Of a stretch of DNA of 5,154 nucleotides, positions 1-5,154 are shown piece after piece (position 1 is the stretch's first letter; each line of letters starts with the position of its first letter). Location: NCBI GenBank assembly GCA_002365735.1, contig DEZY01000136.1, positions 1 to 5,154 of the forward strand, in the 5' to 3' direction. This DNA is from Actinobacteria bacterium UBA3120. GTDB lineage: Bacteria; Actinomycetota; Actinomycetes; S36-B12. The notes beneath the pieces were generated by a model. That model saw only the letters and a program-made list of their open reading frames with translations. It was not told the origin of the DNA and made no database searches. The position numbers were made by a program, and so were the translations under genes.

Positions 1-660
1 CCGGCGCTGATAGCGCTAGCGGCCTGGACTTACACCGAACGCAACTCCCCCGCCCATGATCGGCCCTCAGCAATAGTGCGGATCCGAGAATTGCCATGGC
101 GAAACAAGATCGCGTGGGCATTGGCCCTGAACATGGCCCTCAATTCAATTATCTTTTACAGTTCGCTCGCCTGGATTGCGCCTTCCTACGAAGCTCGTGG
201 CTGGACCCAAGAGAATGCCGGCTGGCTCTTCGGTCTTTTCTCCGCCGCAGCGGTGGTGGCAGCATTTGTACTCGCCGGACTGGCCGTGCGGGTAAAACAT
301 CGTCGGTCACTGTTTACCATCGCCATTGGGGCGACTTTAATTGCGCTCATCTCAATCGCCTGGCTGCCCGACTTCTTGCCCTGGTTGGCTCTCCTGATTT
401 TCGGTTTTTTTCTAAGTGGCACCTTCGCCATGAGCCTCGGGCTGATCGGCGAGTACAGCAAGGATTCAGCTAGTGCCGCCCGACTGGCCGCGATGACGTT
501 CTTTATCACCTACACGGTCGCTGCTGCCGGCCCCCTAGTTGCCGGAGTGCTCCTTGACTATTTTGATTCATGGTCAATGGTTTTCACCATCTTGGCCGGC
601 GTTTCTGTGCTGCAATTACTAACGGTACTGCCACTCCGTCGAAATGTACTCATCGACTAA
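1..660 (+). CDS. MFS transporter, CynX/NimT-like, C-terminal half (5' end outside window)
   Basis: This is the C-terminal half of a 12-helix major facilitator protein of the inner membrane. The frame is open from base 1 to the TAA at 658-660 (219 codons). The GTG at 76 is therefore internal and not the start. Visible in order: the end of one helix (residues 1-9), a polar central loop (about 10-36), then roughly six hydrophobic segments, fitting helices 7-12. A basic VKHRR turn at about 98-102 matches the charged loop between helices 8 and 9. A GPLVAG segment at about 177-182, followed by a DSW turn, resembles CynX-family members (cyanate and 2-nitroimidazole transporters), as does the LPWRNKIAW entry into helix 7. 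The family assignment is by remembered similarity. The substrate cannot be inferred, and cyanate is only one possibility. The gene converges on hisG and is unlikely to be functionally tied to it. Confidence 0.88.
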   Translation, partial: PALIALAAWTYTERNSPAHDRPSAIVRIRELPWRNKIAWALALNMALNSIIFYSSLAWIAPSYEARGWTQENAGWLFGLFSAAAVVAAFVLAGLAVRVKHRRSLFTIAIGATLIALISIAWLPDFLPWLALLIFGFFLSGTFAMSLGLIGEYSKDSASAARLAAMTFFITYTVAAAGPLVAGVLLDYFDSWSMVFTILAGVSVLQLLTVLPLRRNVLID

Positions 661-1502
661 AGCCTGCACGCCTGAATGTCGGTTACCAGGATGCCCTTTG
701 CCCCTAAAGCAAATAGTTCATCCATGATGCGATGCACATCAATGCTCAGCACCATCGCACGTACTGCAGACCACTGCGGATCTTGCAACGCAGAGATTGT
801 TGGTGATTCAATACCTGGGGTGATCTCACACGCTTGAGGCAGTCGGTCGTTCGGTACATCAAAATCAACCAATACATACGATCTCGCAACATTTACACTG
901 TGTAGCCGTCTCTCAAAGGTATCTTGTGCCTGCGTCCTCTCGGACTTCTCAGGTCGAATCACAATCGCCTCCGATTCTAAAATCGGATCCCCCAACACTT
1001 CCAGTCCGGCGGCACGCAAGGTGGCCCCGGTTGCCACAACGTCAGCTACAGCATCGGCGACGCCGAGTGCTACGGCATTTTCGACTGCGCCATCAAGGCG
1101 AACGATGTGCGCCGAGATCTGAAACCGGTCTAGCCAGGCGCGCAGAAGGCCTTCATAGGAAGTGGCGATCCTCTTGCCATTGAGCTCCTCACGCGAACTC
1201 ATAGAACCCTTGGGGACAGCCAATCGAAACGTCGATGGGGCAAAGCCAAGCTGCATTATTTCCTGCGCCGGCGCTCCGCTATCGAGCAACATGTCTCGGC
1301 CGGTAATTCCCAAGTCAATGGTCCCCGCACCCACATAAATCGCGACGTCTTTTGGACGAAGAAAGAAGAACTCAACGTCGTTTGCTAAGTCGGTAAGGGT
1401 TAAAGACCTCGCACCAAGTGAGGCAAGATAGCCAGCCTCCTTAAGAAGTTGCGCAGCCGGCTGCGCCAATTGCCCCTTATTAGGAATTGCAACCCGCAAC
1501 AT
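657..1502 (-). CDS. hisG: ATP phosphoribosyltransferase, long form (HisG)
   Basis: First and committed step of histidine biosynthesis: ATP plus PRPP gives N1-(5-phosphoribosyl)-ATP, in the cytoplasm. The protein has 281 residues, the length of the long HisG form. It begins with LRVAIPNKG (2-10). VEFFFLRPKDVAIYVG (43-58) and GITGRD (65-70) follow in the first catalytic lobe. The PRPP-binding loop is DAVADVVATGATL (150-162). ITPGIESPT (227-235) leads into the C-terminal ACT-like domain, ending GAKGILVTDI near 267-276. That domain is the site of allosteric histidine inhibition in the long form, so no HisZ partner is expected. The whole length resembles the mycobacterial enzyme as I remember it. 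The ATG at 1502 has GAAGGG six bases upstream. The gene is the last of the operon, 28 bases after hisE, and its TAG overlaps the stop of the convergent transporter gene. No attenuator or leader peptide is visible before it. Confidence 0.97.
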   Translation of the reverse strand: MLRVAIPNKGQLAQPAAQLLKEAGYLASLGARSLTLTDLANDVEFFFLRPKDVAIYVGAGTIDLGITGRDMLLDSGAPAQEIMQLGFAPSTFRLAVPKGSMSSREELNGKRIATSYEGLLRAWLDRFQISAHIVRLDGAVENAVALGVADAVADVVATGATLRAAGLEVLGDPILESEAIVIRPEKSERTQAQDTFERRLHSVNVARSYVLVDFDVPNDRLPQACEITPGIESPTISALQDPQWSAVRAMVLSIDVHRIMDELFALGAKGILVTDIQACRL

Positions 1503-1508
1503 GGTGTG

Positions 1509-1514
1509 CCCTTC
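1509..1514 (-). promoter_or_regulatory. Ribosome binding site of hisG
   Basis: GAAGGG on the minus strand lies six bases before the ATG of hisG, in the 28-base hisE-hisG gap. It supports the start at 1502. The same gap also holds two tandem copies of CCGAA just upstream. Confidence 0.65.
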
Positions 1515-1530
1515 GGTTCGGAAAATGGGT

Positions 1531-1812
1531 CTATAGATTCTTGTAAATATCTTGAACGCTCAATTCATGTGCGTGCATGAGTATTTCAAGGTGATAAATT
1601 AATTGTGAAATTTCTAGTGCCAACGCTTCTTTGCCTTCGTGTTCGGCCGCCATCCATACTTCGGCCGCCTCCTCAACGATTTTCTTCCCAATCGCATGTG
1701 TGCCCGCCTGAACGAGACGAACTGATGCAGAATTGGTATCGCCAGCGGCAAGCTTGTGAGACAACTCCAGATAAAGATCTTCAAAAGTCTTCGTCGAAGG
1801 CGTGTCAGTCAC
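1531..1812 (-). CDS. hisE: Phosphoribosyl-ATP pyrophosphohydrolase (HisE)
   Basis: Second step of histidine biosynthesis: hydrolysis of phosphoribosyl-ATP to phosphoribosyl-AMP and pyrophosphate. At 93 residues it is a stand-alone HisE of usual size, not fused to HisI. It opens with KTFEDLYLEL (8-17). The all-alpha MazG-like fold is shown by GKKIVEEAAEVWMAAEHEGK (42-61), where E47, E48 and E51 form the EExxE metal-binding motif. EISQLIYHLEILM (67-79) is the second metal helix. The Gln at 70 replaces the Asp seen in many bacteria, and as I recall actinobacterial HisE proteins share this. The end, DIYKNL, is the normal C-terminus. The start is GTG at 1812. No ATG is available upstream before the in-frame ribH stop, and starting here gives the expected N-terminus. 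The ribosome site is weak (GGTAG across the ribH stop, nine bases away), which suggests translational coupling to ribH. Confidence 0.96.
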   Translation of the reverse strand: MTDTPSTKTFEDLYLELSHKLAAGDTNSASVRLVQAGTHAIGKKIVEEAAEVWMAAEHEGKEALALEISQLIYHLEILMHAHELSVQDIYKNL

Positions 1813-1821
1813 TAGCGCAGT

Positions 1822-2328
1822 CTACCGAAACCCGGTTGCTGTTGAACTTCCCGCTAGTACGAACGTGTCCCGCGCCAACAAGGCCATCGAAAGGGCAGCC
1901 TCCACCGCCTCAGATCCCTTGTCTTGCGGTGAGTCCGCCAAACCCGCTCGGTCAAGCGCTTGTTGCTCACTATCAACGGTCAGTAAGCCAAACCCAATCG
2001 GCATCTGGCTATCAAGGCCGACTCGGAGCAAACCCTGCGTCGCCGCGCTGCAGACATATTCAAAATGTGGAGTGCCACCGCGAATCACCACTCCGAGAGC
2101 AATCAACGCATCAAATTTCCCGCTTCGAGCCGCAAGTTGAGCGGCAAGTGGTAATTCGAATACGCCGGGAACCCGGACTAGTTCATGCGTGGAGCCGGCT
2201 TGCTCACAAGCTCGTGTCGCACCGCCGATTAAGCCGCCCATAACGACTTCGTGCCATTGCGCGGCAATAATGCAAGTGCGAAGACCCGCTGCGTTTAGGT
2301 CCAACTGTGGAGCACTTCCGCCACTCAT
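1822..2328 (-). CDS. ribH: 6,7-dimethyl-8-ribityllumazine synthase (RibH)
   Basis: Penultimate step of riboflavin synthesis: condenses 5-amino-6-ribitylaminouracil with 3,4-dihydroxy-2-butanone 4-phosphate to give the lumazine. It is cytoplasmic, and family members form pentamers or 60-subunit capsids. The protein has 168 residues, a usual length. Substrate-site elements are AAQWH (22-26) and VPGVFELP (53-60). GVVIRGGTPHFEYV (79-92) carries the catalytic His at 88. GFGLLTVDSEQQALDRAG (112-129) brings Arg127, the expected phosphate-binding residue. K137 and EAVEAAL follow in the last helix. The ATG overlaps the ribE stop as ATGA, with a strong AGGGG five bases upstream inside ribE, so the pair is probably translationally coupled. 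The dihydroxybutanone phosphate synthase (RibB or RibBA) needed to supply one substrate is not in this window. The product of this enzyme is passed to RibE, encoded just upstream. Confidence 0.97.
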   Translation of the reverse strand: MSGGSAPQLDLNAAGLRTCIIAAQWHEVVMGGLIGGATRACEQAGSTHELVRVPGVFELPLAAQLAARSGKFDALIALGVVIRGGTPHFEYVCSAATQGLLRVGLDSQMPIGFGLLTVDSEQQALDRAGLADSPQDKGSEAVEAALSMALLARDTFVLAGSSTATGFR

Positions 2329-2948
2329 GAGTTCCCCTTCGGTGGTGCGAATGCGAGAATCCGTTCAACGTATTTGGCAATTGCGTCGACCTCAAGATTA
2401 ACTTGGCTGCCTACTTCAAGTTTCCCCAACGTTGTATCTTTCAAGGTAGTGGGGATTAGTGAGACACTAAACCATTGGTGTTCGGCGGTCGGCTCCGCCA
2501 CTGCCACGACGGTGAGAGAAACCCCGCTGACCGTTATTGAACCCTTTTCAACAACGTAACGTGCGATCTGGAGCGGTAAATCAAATGAAATGATTGTCCA
2601 GTCCTCACTGGGCTCAATCGATCTTACGACTGCGACTGCATCAACGTGCCCCTGCACGATGTGCCCGCCCAGGCGACCCGTGAGTGGCATCGCTCGTTCA
2701 ATATTTACGCAATCCCCAATGTTCAACTCTCCCATCGCACTGCGCATGAGTGTTTCGTTCATGAGGTCAGCCGAGAAGCTTTTCTCGTCAAATTCGGTAA
2801 CGGTTAAGCACACTCCGTTGACTGCAATTGAGGCACCAACTTGCGCGTCCGCTAGCACTCCGTGCGCCAAGAAGGTCATGTGAGCAGAATCTGAACCGGC
2901 GCTAATTGCGCTAACAAAACCCGTCGCTTCAACAATACCGGTGAACAT
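2325..2948 (-). CDS. ribE: Riboflavin synthase, alpha subunit (RibE, also called RibC)
   Basis: Final step of riboflavin synthesis: dismutation of two lumazine molecules into riboflavin and 5-amino-6-ribitylaminouracil. The 207 residues form the expected tandem of two similar beta-barrels plus a C-terminal trimerisation helix. The N-barrel starts with the hallmark MFTGIVEATG (1-10), then SIAVNGVCLTV (40-50), VNIERAM (81-87) and GGHIVQGHVD (94-103). The C-barrel repeats the pattern with GSITVSGVSLTVV (136-148), SLIPTTLKDTTLG (163-175) and VNLEVDAIAKYVERIL (183-198). The repeated NGVCLTV/SGVSLTV and VNIE/VNLE pairs show the internal duplication directly. ATG at 2948 gives the conserved N-terminus. 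It lies 16 bases after ribD, where only a weak AGAG can be seen as a ribosome site. Its stop overlaps ribH. No lesion is visible, and consensus residues in both barrels are present. Confidence 0.97.
   Translation of the reverse strand: MFTGIVEATGFVSAISAGSDSAHMTFLAHGVLADAQVGASIAVNGVCLTVTEFDEKSFSADLMNETLMRSAMGELNIGDCVNIERAMPLTGRLGGHIVQGHVDAVAVVRSIEPSEDWTIISFDLPLQIARYVVEKGSITVSGVSLTVVAVAEPTAEHQWFSVSLIPTTLKDTTLGKLEVGSQVNLEVDAIAKYVERILAFAPPKGNS
2334..2338 (-). promoter_or_regulatory. Ribosome binding site of ribH, inside the end of ribE
   Basis: AGGGG on the minus strand, five bases before the ATG of ribH, lies within the last codons of ribE. It fixes the ribH start at the ATGA overlap. Confidence 0.7.
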
Positions 2949-2964
2949 GGTTTAACTCTAGTAC

Positions 2965-3927
2965 TTATCCCAGTTCTCCGATCTGGATGAGGTCAGCTCC
3001 TAAAACAAACGTTGAGGTGACCTTCACACGGCCCATTAATGGCGAATTTGTGGCCAATGCCCGCGGTCCAGAGCCAAGGGTAACCGGAGCCGTAATGCTG
3101 ATTATTTCATTTACCCAGCCCGATTCAACGAATGCTGCTGCCAAAGTAGGTCCCCCTTCTAACAAGAGATGATTGACACCGCGCTCTGCTAATTCGGCAA
3201 GTGCAACCTCGGGATCCCGAATTGCCAAGTGCAGGAACTCCTTCGGAGCGACGTCGCGCATTCCCATGACCACCCGCAGTGGCTGGTTCGTTTTCGCGGA
3301 ACCATCCACCTCGCGGGCGACAAGACTCGGAGAATCAACCAGAAACGTTTCTGTCCCCACCATGATTGCACCGACCCGCGAACGTAGTTCGTGGACGAAA
3401 CCCCGTGACTCGCTCCCACTGATGACAGTGCGTTGACCAATTGCTGCGGCGACTCGACCATCCAGGCTTTGCGCAAACTTCCACGTCACAAAAGGCATGC
3501 CTGTGAACATCCGGTGGTTCCATTCCCGGTTTAATGCAACGGAAAGTGCCGAATCGAATCCGCCTGCCACCTCGAGCCCAGCGTTTCTGAGTACGCCAGC
3601 CCCACCGCCAGCTTCACTGGTCGGATCATCTTGCGCATAAAATACTCGGGAAATTCCGGCCTCGATAATTGATTGGGTACACGCAGGAGTGCGACCAATA
3701 TGCGAACAAGGCTCCAGCGAAACGTAAAGATCCGCGTTATGAGTTGCTGTGCCAGCTGCTGCCAGCGCCTCAACTTCAGCATGGGGAGTACCCGCACCGC
3801 GGTGGACGCCGGTACCCACGACAATTCCGTCTTTCACGCATACGGCTCCGACCCGAGGATTAGATGAATGCGGCCCAAGATGCGCAAATTCAATTGCCTG
3901 CGAAATGAACTGCGGGTCGAATGTCAA
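2965..3927 (-). CDS. ribD: Bifunctional pyrimidine deaminase/reductase (RibD, also called RibG)
   Basis: Second and third steps of riboflavin synthesis: deamination of 2,5-diamino-6-ribosylaminopyrimidinone 5'-phosphate, then NADPH-dependent reduction of the ribosyl side chain. The N-terminal deaminase domain (about 1-122) has NPRVGAV (23-29). It also has the zinc motif HAE (His49, Glu51) and EPCSHIGRTPAC (72-83), with Cys74 and Cys83 as ligands. The reductase domain (about 145-320) has FVTWKFAQSLDGRVAA (146-161), GAIMVGTETF (186-195) and the nucleotide-binding LLLEGGPTLAAAF (254-266). At 320 residues it is shorter than the 350-370 I expect. Part of the reductase consensus is altered: SP-SLVAR stands where DxP-x-LTxR is usual, and IG where a DG is common. 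The start is TTG at 3927. An in-frame TAA lies immediately upstream, and GGAG sits six bases before. The rpe stop is three bases upstream, implying coupled translation. Confidence 0.96.
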   Translation of the reverse strand: MTFDPQFISQAIEFAHLGPHSSNPRVGAVCVKDGIVVGTGVHRGAGTPHAEVEALAAAGTATHNADLYVSLEPCSHIGRTPACTQSIIEAGISRVFYAQDDPTSEAGGGAGVLRNAGLEVAGGFDSALSVALNREWNHRMFTGMPFVTWKFAQSLDGRVAAAIGQRTVISGSESRGFVHELRSRVGAIMVGTETFLVDSPSLVAREVDGSAKTNQPLRVVMGMRDVAPKEFLHLAIRDPEVALAELAERGVNHLLLEGGPTLAAAFVESGWVNEIISITAPVTLGSGPRALATNSPLMGRVKVTSTFVLGADLIQIGELG

Positions 3928-3930
3928 TTA

Positions 3931-4569
3931 TTACTCCACTAGCGCTTTGAGATCGCGCACGACTTGAGCCGGATCAGGGTTGGAGTAGACACACGACCCT
4001 GCAACGAAGACATTGGCACCAGCTTCTTTGCAATCCGTTATTGTATTTTGGGAGACGCCACCGTCAACTTCAATCCACATTTGAGCGCCACTTAATTCTC
4101 TCGCACGAGTGATCTTGGGCATCATGTCGTACATAAATGCCTGACCACCGAACCCAGGTTCCACTGTCATGATCAAGATCATGTCGAGGTGCTCAATCAA
4201 TCCATCAAGTGAATCAAGGTCAGTGCCAGGTTTCAGTGCAGCAGCAACTCTTGCCCCAGTAGCGCTAATATTCTTGCTCAGCGTCAGGGGATCTTTGGCT
4301 GCCTCAATGTGAAAAGTGACCGAATACGCGCCCGCTTCACCGTATGCCGGTGCCCACCGATCTGGATCGTCGATCATGAGATGAACATCGACCGGGAGTG
4401 ATGTCTGGGCAATCACGCCGGCGACCACGGGAAGCCCAAATGAGAGGTTTGGTACAAAGTGGTTGTCCATGACATCAAGGTGAATGAGGTCAGCCACCCC
4501 CTCCACTTTGGAGATTTCCTCACTCAGCCGCCCCAGATTGCTATTGAGAACACTCGGCGAAATCAGCAT
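3931..4569 (-). CDS. rpe: Ribulose-phosphate 3-epimerase (Rpe)
   Basis: Interconverts D-ribulose 5-phosphate and D-xylulose 5-phosphate in the pentose phosphate pathway, in the cytoplasm. At 212 residues it is a complete TIM-barrel epimerase. The catalytic and metal residues expected for the family are visible: His30 and Asp32 in IHLDVMDNHFVPN (29-41), His63 in VDVHLM (60-65), and Asp169 in IEVDGGV (166-172). VEPGFGGQ (136-143) is the flexible lid and phosphate-site loop, and VAGSCVY (189-195) the final phosphate-binding turn. The N-terminus reads ISPSVLNSNLGRL where PSILSADF is the usual form. The start ATG at 4569 gives the normal beginning. No clear ribosome site precedes it, and the 23-base gap after rsmB holds a short inverted repeat. 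Ribulose 5-phosphate is the riboflavin precursor consumed by RibB, which may explain its place ahead of ribD. The gene ends with tandem TAA TAA codons. Confidence 0.97.
   Translation of the reverse strand: MLISPSVLNSNLGRLSEEISKVEGVADLIHLDVMDNHFVPNLSFGLPVVAGVIAQTSLPVDVHLMIDDPDRWAPAYGEAGAYSVTFHIEAAKDPLTLSKNISATGARVAAALKPGTDLDSLDGLIEHLDMILIMTVEPGFGGQAFMYDMMPKITRARELSGAQMWIEVDGGVSQNTITDCKEAGANVFVAGSCVYSNPDPAQVVRDLKALVE
3934..3937 (-). promoter_or_regulatory. Ribosome binding site deciding the TTG start of ribD
   Basis: GGAG on the minus strand overlaps the end of rpe and lies six bases (TAATAA) before a TTG codon. The TAA directly upstream of TTG rules out a longer reading. The translation from TTG (MTFDPQFI) gives the expected RibD N-terminus. 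Confidence 0.75.
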
Positions 4570-4573
4570 GATC

Positions 4574-4586
4574 GCAGACTATCTGC
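4574..4586 (-). repeat. Short inverted repeat in the rsmB-rpe gap
   Basis: GCAGA and TCTGC form a five-base-pair stem around a three-base CTA/TAG loop, four bases before the rpe ATG. It sits where a ribosome site would be expected and no Shine-Dalgarno sequence is seen. It is too short to call a terminator, has no T run, and may be chance. Confidence 0.25.
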
Positions 4587-4592
4587 ACTCAA

Positions 4593-5154
4593 CTACACCC
4601 GGCGTAACAGGGCAAAAAACATGGCATCTGTCCCATGAACATGCGGCCAGAGCTGAACACATGGCCCTTCTCCTAGATCACGCACTCCAGGGAACAGTGA
4701 TCTCGCGTCTTCGAGTTGAACATTGGCTCTCGCGTGAAGAACACTCTCCACAACAGCCCACGTTTCTTCCAAGTAGGGCGAACAGGTTACATAGGCGATG
4801 ATCCCGCCGACTCGCGTTGAATCGATGGCAGCCAAGAGTAATTCCTCTTGCAACTCGGTCAATTCGAGTGTCTGCTTCTTGGTTTTGCGCCAGCGCGCCT
4901 CAGGTCGGCGACGCAATGCACCCAAGCCCGAACAGGGAGCATCGAGCAGTACCCGATCAAGAAACCGATTACCCCAAGGACGCTCTCTGGCATCGCCGGT
5001 CAACAAATTCGCTGAAGGCCCAGTGATCTTGCTCATCAGATCTACTCGATGTTTGTGCAGATCCACCGCAATAAATTCGACACCAGAAGGTACTGAGTCG
5101 GAAATCAGGGCAGCTTTTCCTCCGGGACCCGCGCACATATCCAGCCACGCGCTT
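4593..5154 (-). CDS. rsmB: 16S rRNA m5C967 methyltransferase RsmB (Sun/Fmu), C-terminal part (5' end outside window)
   Basis: S-adenosylmethionine-dependent RNA cytosine-5 methyltransferase, expected to methylate C967 of 16S rRNA (E. coli numbering). The frame runs off the right edge, and the 186 codons seen cover the Rossmann-fold catalytic domain. Motifs in order by fragment residue: AdoMet-binding LDMCAGPGGKAA (4-15), acidic VDLHKHRV (30-37) for the ribose, and GDARE (53-57). Next come the DAPCSGLGALRRRPEARW block (71-88) with Cys74, and YVTCSPYLEET (121-131) with Cys124, the expected nucleophile. It ends in DAMFFALLRRV, the usual C-terminus. The ATG at 5138 lies inside the AdoMet motif and is not the start: the codons before it read SAWLD and are in register. 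The N-terminal NusB-like domain should lie upstream. Other NOL1/NOP2/Sun members share these motifs. The RsmB call rests on the neighbourhood, with rpe directly downstream as in many actinobacteria. Confidence 0.92.
   Translation of the reverse strand, partial: SAWLDMCAGPGGKAALISDSVPSGVEFIAVDLHKHRVDLMSKITGPSANLLTGDARERPWGNRFLDRVLLDAPCSGLGALRRRPEARWRKTKKQTLELTELQEELLLAAIDSTRVGGIIAYVTCSPYLEETWAVVESVLHARANVQLEDARSLFPGVRDLGEGPCVQLWPHVHGTDAMFFALLRRV

Noticed and set aside
96..509. Open frames overlapping the transporter gene in another plus frame (96-473) and on the minus strand (186-509)
   Set aside because: The transporter reading has clear membrane segments and family motifs. The alternatives show low-complexity Arg/Ala/Ser-rich translations with no domain.
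527..545. CCGGC/GCCGG inverted repeat as a terminator for hisG transcripts
   Set aside because: It encodes the conserved glycine-proline region of the transporter, has no T run, and is best explained by coding constraint.
638..657. Inverted repeat at the transporter-hisG junction as a bidirectional terminator
   Set aside because: The stem is five pairs with a ten-base loop and no T run on either strand. It is kept only as a remark.
76..660. A shorter transporter reading beginning at the GTG at 76
   Set aside because: The frame is open from base 1 and already encodes the end of a membrane helix and the central loop. The GTG falls inside the MFS protein just before helix 7, so the gene is partial at the window edge.
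1605..2243. A 212-codon open frame on the plus strand, antisense to hisE and ribH
   Set aside because: Its translation is rich in Pro, Arg, Ser and Gln without any recognisable domain, and it lies across two clearly identified genes on the other strand. It is a shadow frame.
3751..3767. Direct repeat of GCCAGC separated by four bases
   Set aside because: It falls in the codons for an alanine-rich stretch of RibD (ALAAAG) and reflects repeated Ala codons.
5136..5138. ATG at 5138 as the start of a 181-residue methyltransferase
   Set aside because: It lies inside the AdoMet-binding motif, the frame stays open to the edge, and the preceding codons continue the family consensus.

Overview
The window looks like a stretch of chromosome from a moderate-GC member of the Actinomycetota. 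Three things point there. The gene order rsmB–rpe–ribD–ribE–ribH–hisE–hisG is an actinobacterial arrangement. HisE and HisG carry actinobacterial sequence signatures: an EISQL segment in HisE where other bacteria usually have an Asp, and a long-form HisG with an ESPT motif before its C-terminal domain. Base composition is well below that of Streptomyces or mycobacteria, with many A/T-ending codons. That would suit a small-genome aquatic lineage, but the species cannot be named from this sequence alone.

Layout. Positions 1-660 (+) hold the 3' part of a CynX/NimT-like MFS transporter gene that enters from the left edge. Everything from 657 to the right edge lies on the minus strand and reads, in transcription order from right to left: rsmB (partial, 3' part), rpe, ribD, ribE, ribH, hisE, hisG. 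Gaps between these genes are 23, 3, 16, -4, 9 and 28 bases, so they are very probably one transcription unit whose promoter lies beyond the right edge. The transporter and hisG converge and share their last four bases. No stretch of 300 bases lacks a gene.

How the genes work together. Rpe interconverts ribulose-5-phosphate and xylulose-5-phosphate. Ribulose-5-phosphate is the precursor of the four-carbon unit of riboflavin and, through ribose-5-phosphate, of the PRPP used by HisG. RibD, RibE and RibH carry out the middle and final steps of riboflavin synthesis. HisG and HisE are the first and second enzymes of histidine synthesis. RsmB modifies 16S rRNA and is probably linked by operon history rather than pathway. 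The bifunctional RibBA gene, often found between ribE and ribH in actinobacteria, is absent here, and the two flanking genes overlap instead.

No RNA genes, mobile elements, CRISPR arrays, FMN riboswitch or convincing terminators were found. This is a conserved housekeeping region, and I see no evidence of a new biological system. The points worth a second look are the missing ribBA, the convergent overlap, the TTG start of ribD and some divergent positions in RibD and Rpe.
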